Assembly: GCF_041287255.1 (NCBI RefSeq)
Contig: NZ_JBGGTX010000002.1
Span: forward strand, 496,001 to 560,000
Length of the DNA stretch: 64,000 nucleotides
Source: Tamlana flava
Lineage (GTDB): Bacteria; Bacteroidota; Bacteroidia; Flavobacteriales; Flavobacteriaceae
Direction of reading: 5' to 3'
Below are positions 62,893 to 64,000 of the stretch, piece by piece. Numbering within the stretch: position 1 is the stretch's first letter; the number at the start of each line of letters is the position of its first letter. Made by a program: the position numbers and the translations under genes. The notes below the pieces were generated by a model. That model saw only the letters and a list, made by a program, of their open reading frames with translations. It was not told where the DNA came from and searched no databases.

Positions 62893-64000
62893 ATGAGACA
62901 GGTGATTCACCGTAAATTAGGCACTAATATTCTTCATTTAAGCTTAATTATTTTATTAGCGTTTACAGTTTCTCTTTCTGCTCAAGATGGAGATCCAGCA
63001 AAAGGAAAATCATTGTTTAATGCCAATTGTGCGGCGTGTCATCAATTAGATAAAAAAATGACCGGTCCTGCATTGCGCAAGGTTGAACAACGTTTGGCAG
63101 ATGAACAAGGTTTAGATAGGGATTGGATTTATGCTTGGATTCGTAATAGCCCAGGGGTTATAAAGTCTGGTGATGCTTATGCCAACAAAGTTTACAATGA
63201 GTTTGGTGGCGCCGCAATGACGGCATTTCCTCAACTGTCTGATGAGGATATCAACAATATTTTAGCATATACTGCAGAGGAGAAAGCTGCTCCTGCTGAA
63301 ACAGCGGTAGCCGCTCAAGGGGCACAGCCTGCCGGTGCGACAGGTGGTATTTCAAATGAAATTATTCTTGGAGCTTTGGCTATCCTATTTATTTTATTGG
63401 CTATCGGTCTTTATTTGGTAAACAAAACATTGCGTCGTTTTGCTGAGGCCCAAAATATTGAATTACCTGAAGAAGCAAAAAGAACACCATTATGGAAGGC
63501 ATTTGTGCAAAACCAATTTTTAATGTTGGTAACCTCCATATTCTTCTTGTTGGCAAGTGCCTATTTTGTATATGGTTACTTAATGCAAGTTGGTGTAGAC
63601 CAAGGTTATCAGCCAGTACAGCCAATTCATTTTTCACATAAAATTCACGCAGGAGACAATGGTATAGATTGTAAATACTGTCATTCTTCAGCAAGGGTTA
63701 GCAAAACTTCTGGTATTCCTTCATTAAATGTTTGTATGAACTGCCATAAATCTATTTACGAATACAACGGTGAAACTTCTCCAGAATACTCTAAAGAGTT
63801 CTACGATGGTGAAATCAAAAAACTATATGCTGCTGCTGGATGGAGTGATGCTGACCAAAAATACACAGGAGATTCACAGCCAGTAAAATGGGTTCGTATT
63901 CATAATTTACCAGATTTTGCTTATTTTAATCACTCACAGCACGTAACTGTTGCTGGTGTTGAGTGTCAAACCTGCCATGGTCCTGTTGAAGAAATGGAGG
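62893..64000 (+). CDS. actA: Alternative complex III subunit ActA with N-terminal cytochrome c (partial)
   Basis: The frame is open from the ATG at 62893 to the window edge (369 codons seen). A signal segment (about 13-31) precedes a mono-heme cytochrome c domain with CAACH (46-50) and a distal Met candidate in GGAAMTAFP. A Pro/Ala linker leads to TM helices at about 157-176 and 208-230. A multi-heme ActA region then begins with CKYCH (260-264), CMNCH (281-285) and CQTCH (358-362). ActA carries hemes for quinol oxidation in alternative complex III, which replaces bc1 in Bacteroidetes. The rest of the operon (ActB onwards) should follow outside the window. Confidence 0.88.
   Translation, partial: MRQVIHRKLGTNILHLSLIILLAFTVSLSAQDGDPAKGKSLFNANCAACHQLDKKMTGPALRKVEQRLADEQGLDRDWIYAWIRNSPGVIKSGDAYANKVYNEFGGAAMTAFPQLSDEDINNILAYTAEEKAAPAETAVAAQGAQPAGATGGISNEIILGALAILFILLAIGLYLVNKTLRRFAEAQNIELPEEAKRTPLWKAFVQNQFLMLVTSIFFLLASAYFVYGYLMQVGVDQGYQPVQPIHFSHKIHAGDNGIDCKYCHSSARVSKTSGIPSLNVCMNCHKSIYEYNGETSPEYSKEFYDGEIKKLYAAAGWSDADQKYTGDSQPVKWVRIHNLPDFAYFNHSQHVTVAGVECQTCHGPVEEME

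Overview
The window looks like chromosomal DNA from a marine-type Flavobacteriaceae bacterium (Bacteroidetes). The evidence is an AT-rich composition, starts without Shine-Dalgarno sequences, -7 boxes of the TAnnTTTG type, many lipoproteins with an S/G/A-C lipobox, the MoxR/Bat aerotolerance operon, a CarboxypepD/TonB-plug surface protein, and the first gene of an alternative complex III operon. I saw no rRNA, tRNA, CRISPR, insertion sequence or prophage. No stretch longer than 300 bases lacks a gene.

Layout. 0.1-9.3 kb: a large VWA/TonB-plug/TPR envelope protein, an HD phosphohydrolase, lipid genes (acyl-ACP desaturase, PlsC acyltransferase), a bacilliredoxin, a TerB-DnaJ co-chaperone, and an exported LD-carboxypeptidase. 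9.4-15.7 kb: metG, a lipoprotein plus OmpA pair, ferritin, a 53-residue Lys/Cys protein, a cyclase-family lipoprotein and an HDAC-family deacetylase. 15.7-19.1 kb: a copper-type TonB receptor with a small Cys-rich protein, divergent from a ferritin-like DUF2202 lipoprotein. 19.2-22.9 kb: TerB protein, DNA polymerase IV, CYTH protein, YCII lipoprotein and a membrane EEP-family enzyme. 22.9-32.0 kb, minus strand: an alpha-2-macroglobulin lipoprotein with an intact thioester motif, DUF2071 and ABM-domain genes, then penicillin-binding protein 1C. 32.1-37.4 kb: isoaspartyl peptidase lipoprotein, ALDH7-type dehydrogenase, AlbA_2 protein, DUF4382 lipoprotein.

37.6-46.8 kb is the full MoxR-DUF58-BatD-like-BatA-BatB-BatC-BatD-BatE operon, a membrane VWA/TPR machine tied to oxidative stress tolerance. 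46.8-53.6 kb is a co-directional module: small membrane protein, SulP transporter, Usp protein, beta-carbonic anhydrase, DUF2490 outer-membrane protein, second SulP and second carbonic anhydrase. It reads as a duplicated bicarbonate uptake and hydration system. 53.7-57.5 kb: an orphan membrane protein, CvpA, pheS with small conserved neighbours, and a Usp protein. 57.7-62.2 kb: rimP-nusA-infB, whose leader carries a terminator-like hairpin. 62.3-64 kb: a SPOR protein and the start of actA, cut by the window edge.

The observations most worth following are the rimP leader hairpin, the paired SulP/carbonic anhydrase module, the OprC-like copper ligands in the TonB receptor, the barrel-less TonB plug protein, the unannotated Lys/Cys mini-protein, and three kinds of palindromic dispersed-type repeat that each sit just before a start codon (metG, pbpC, pheS).
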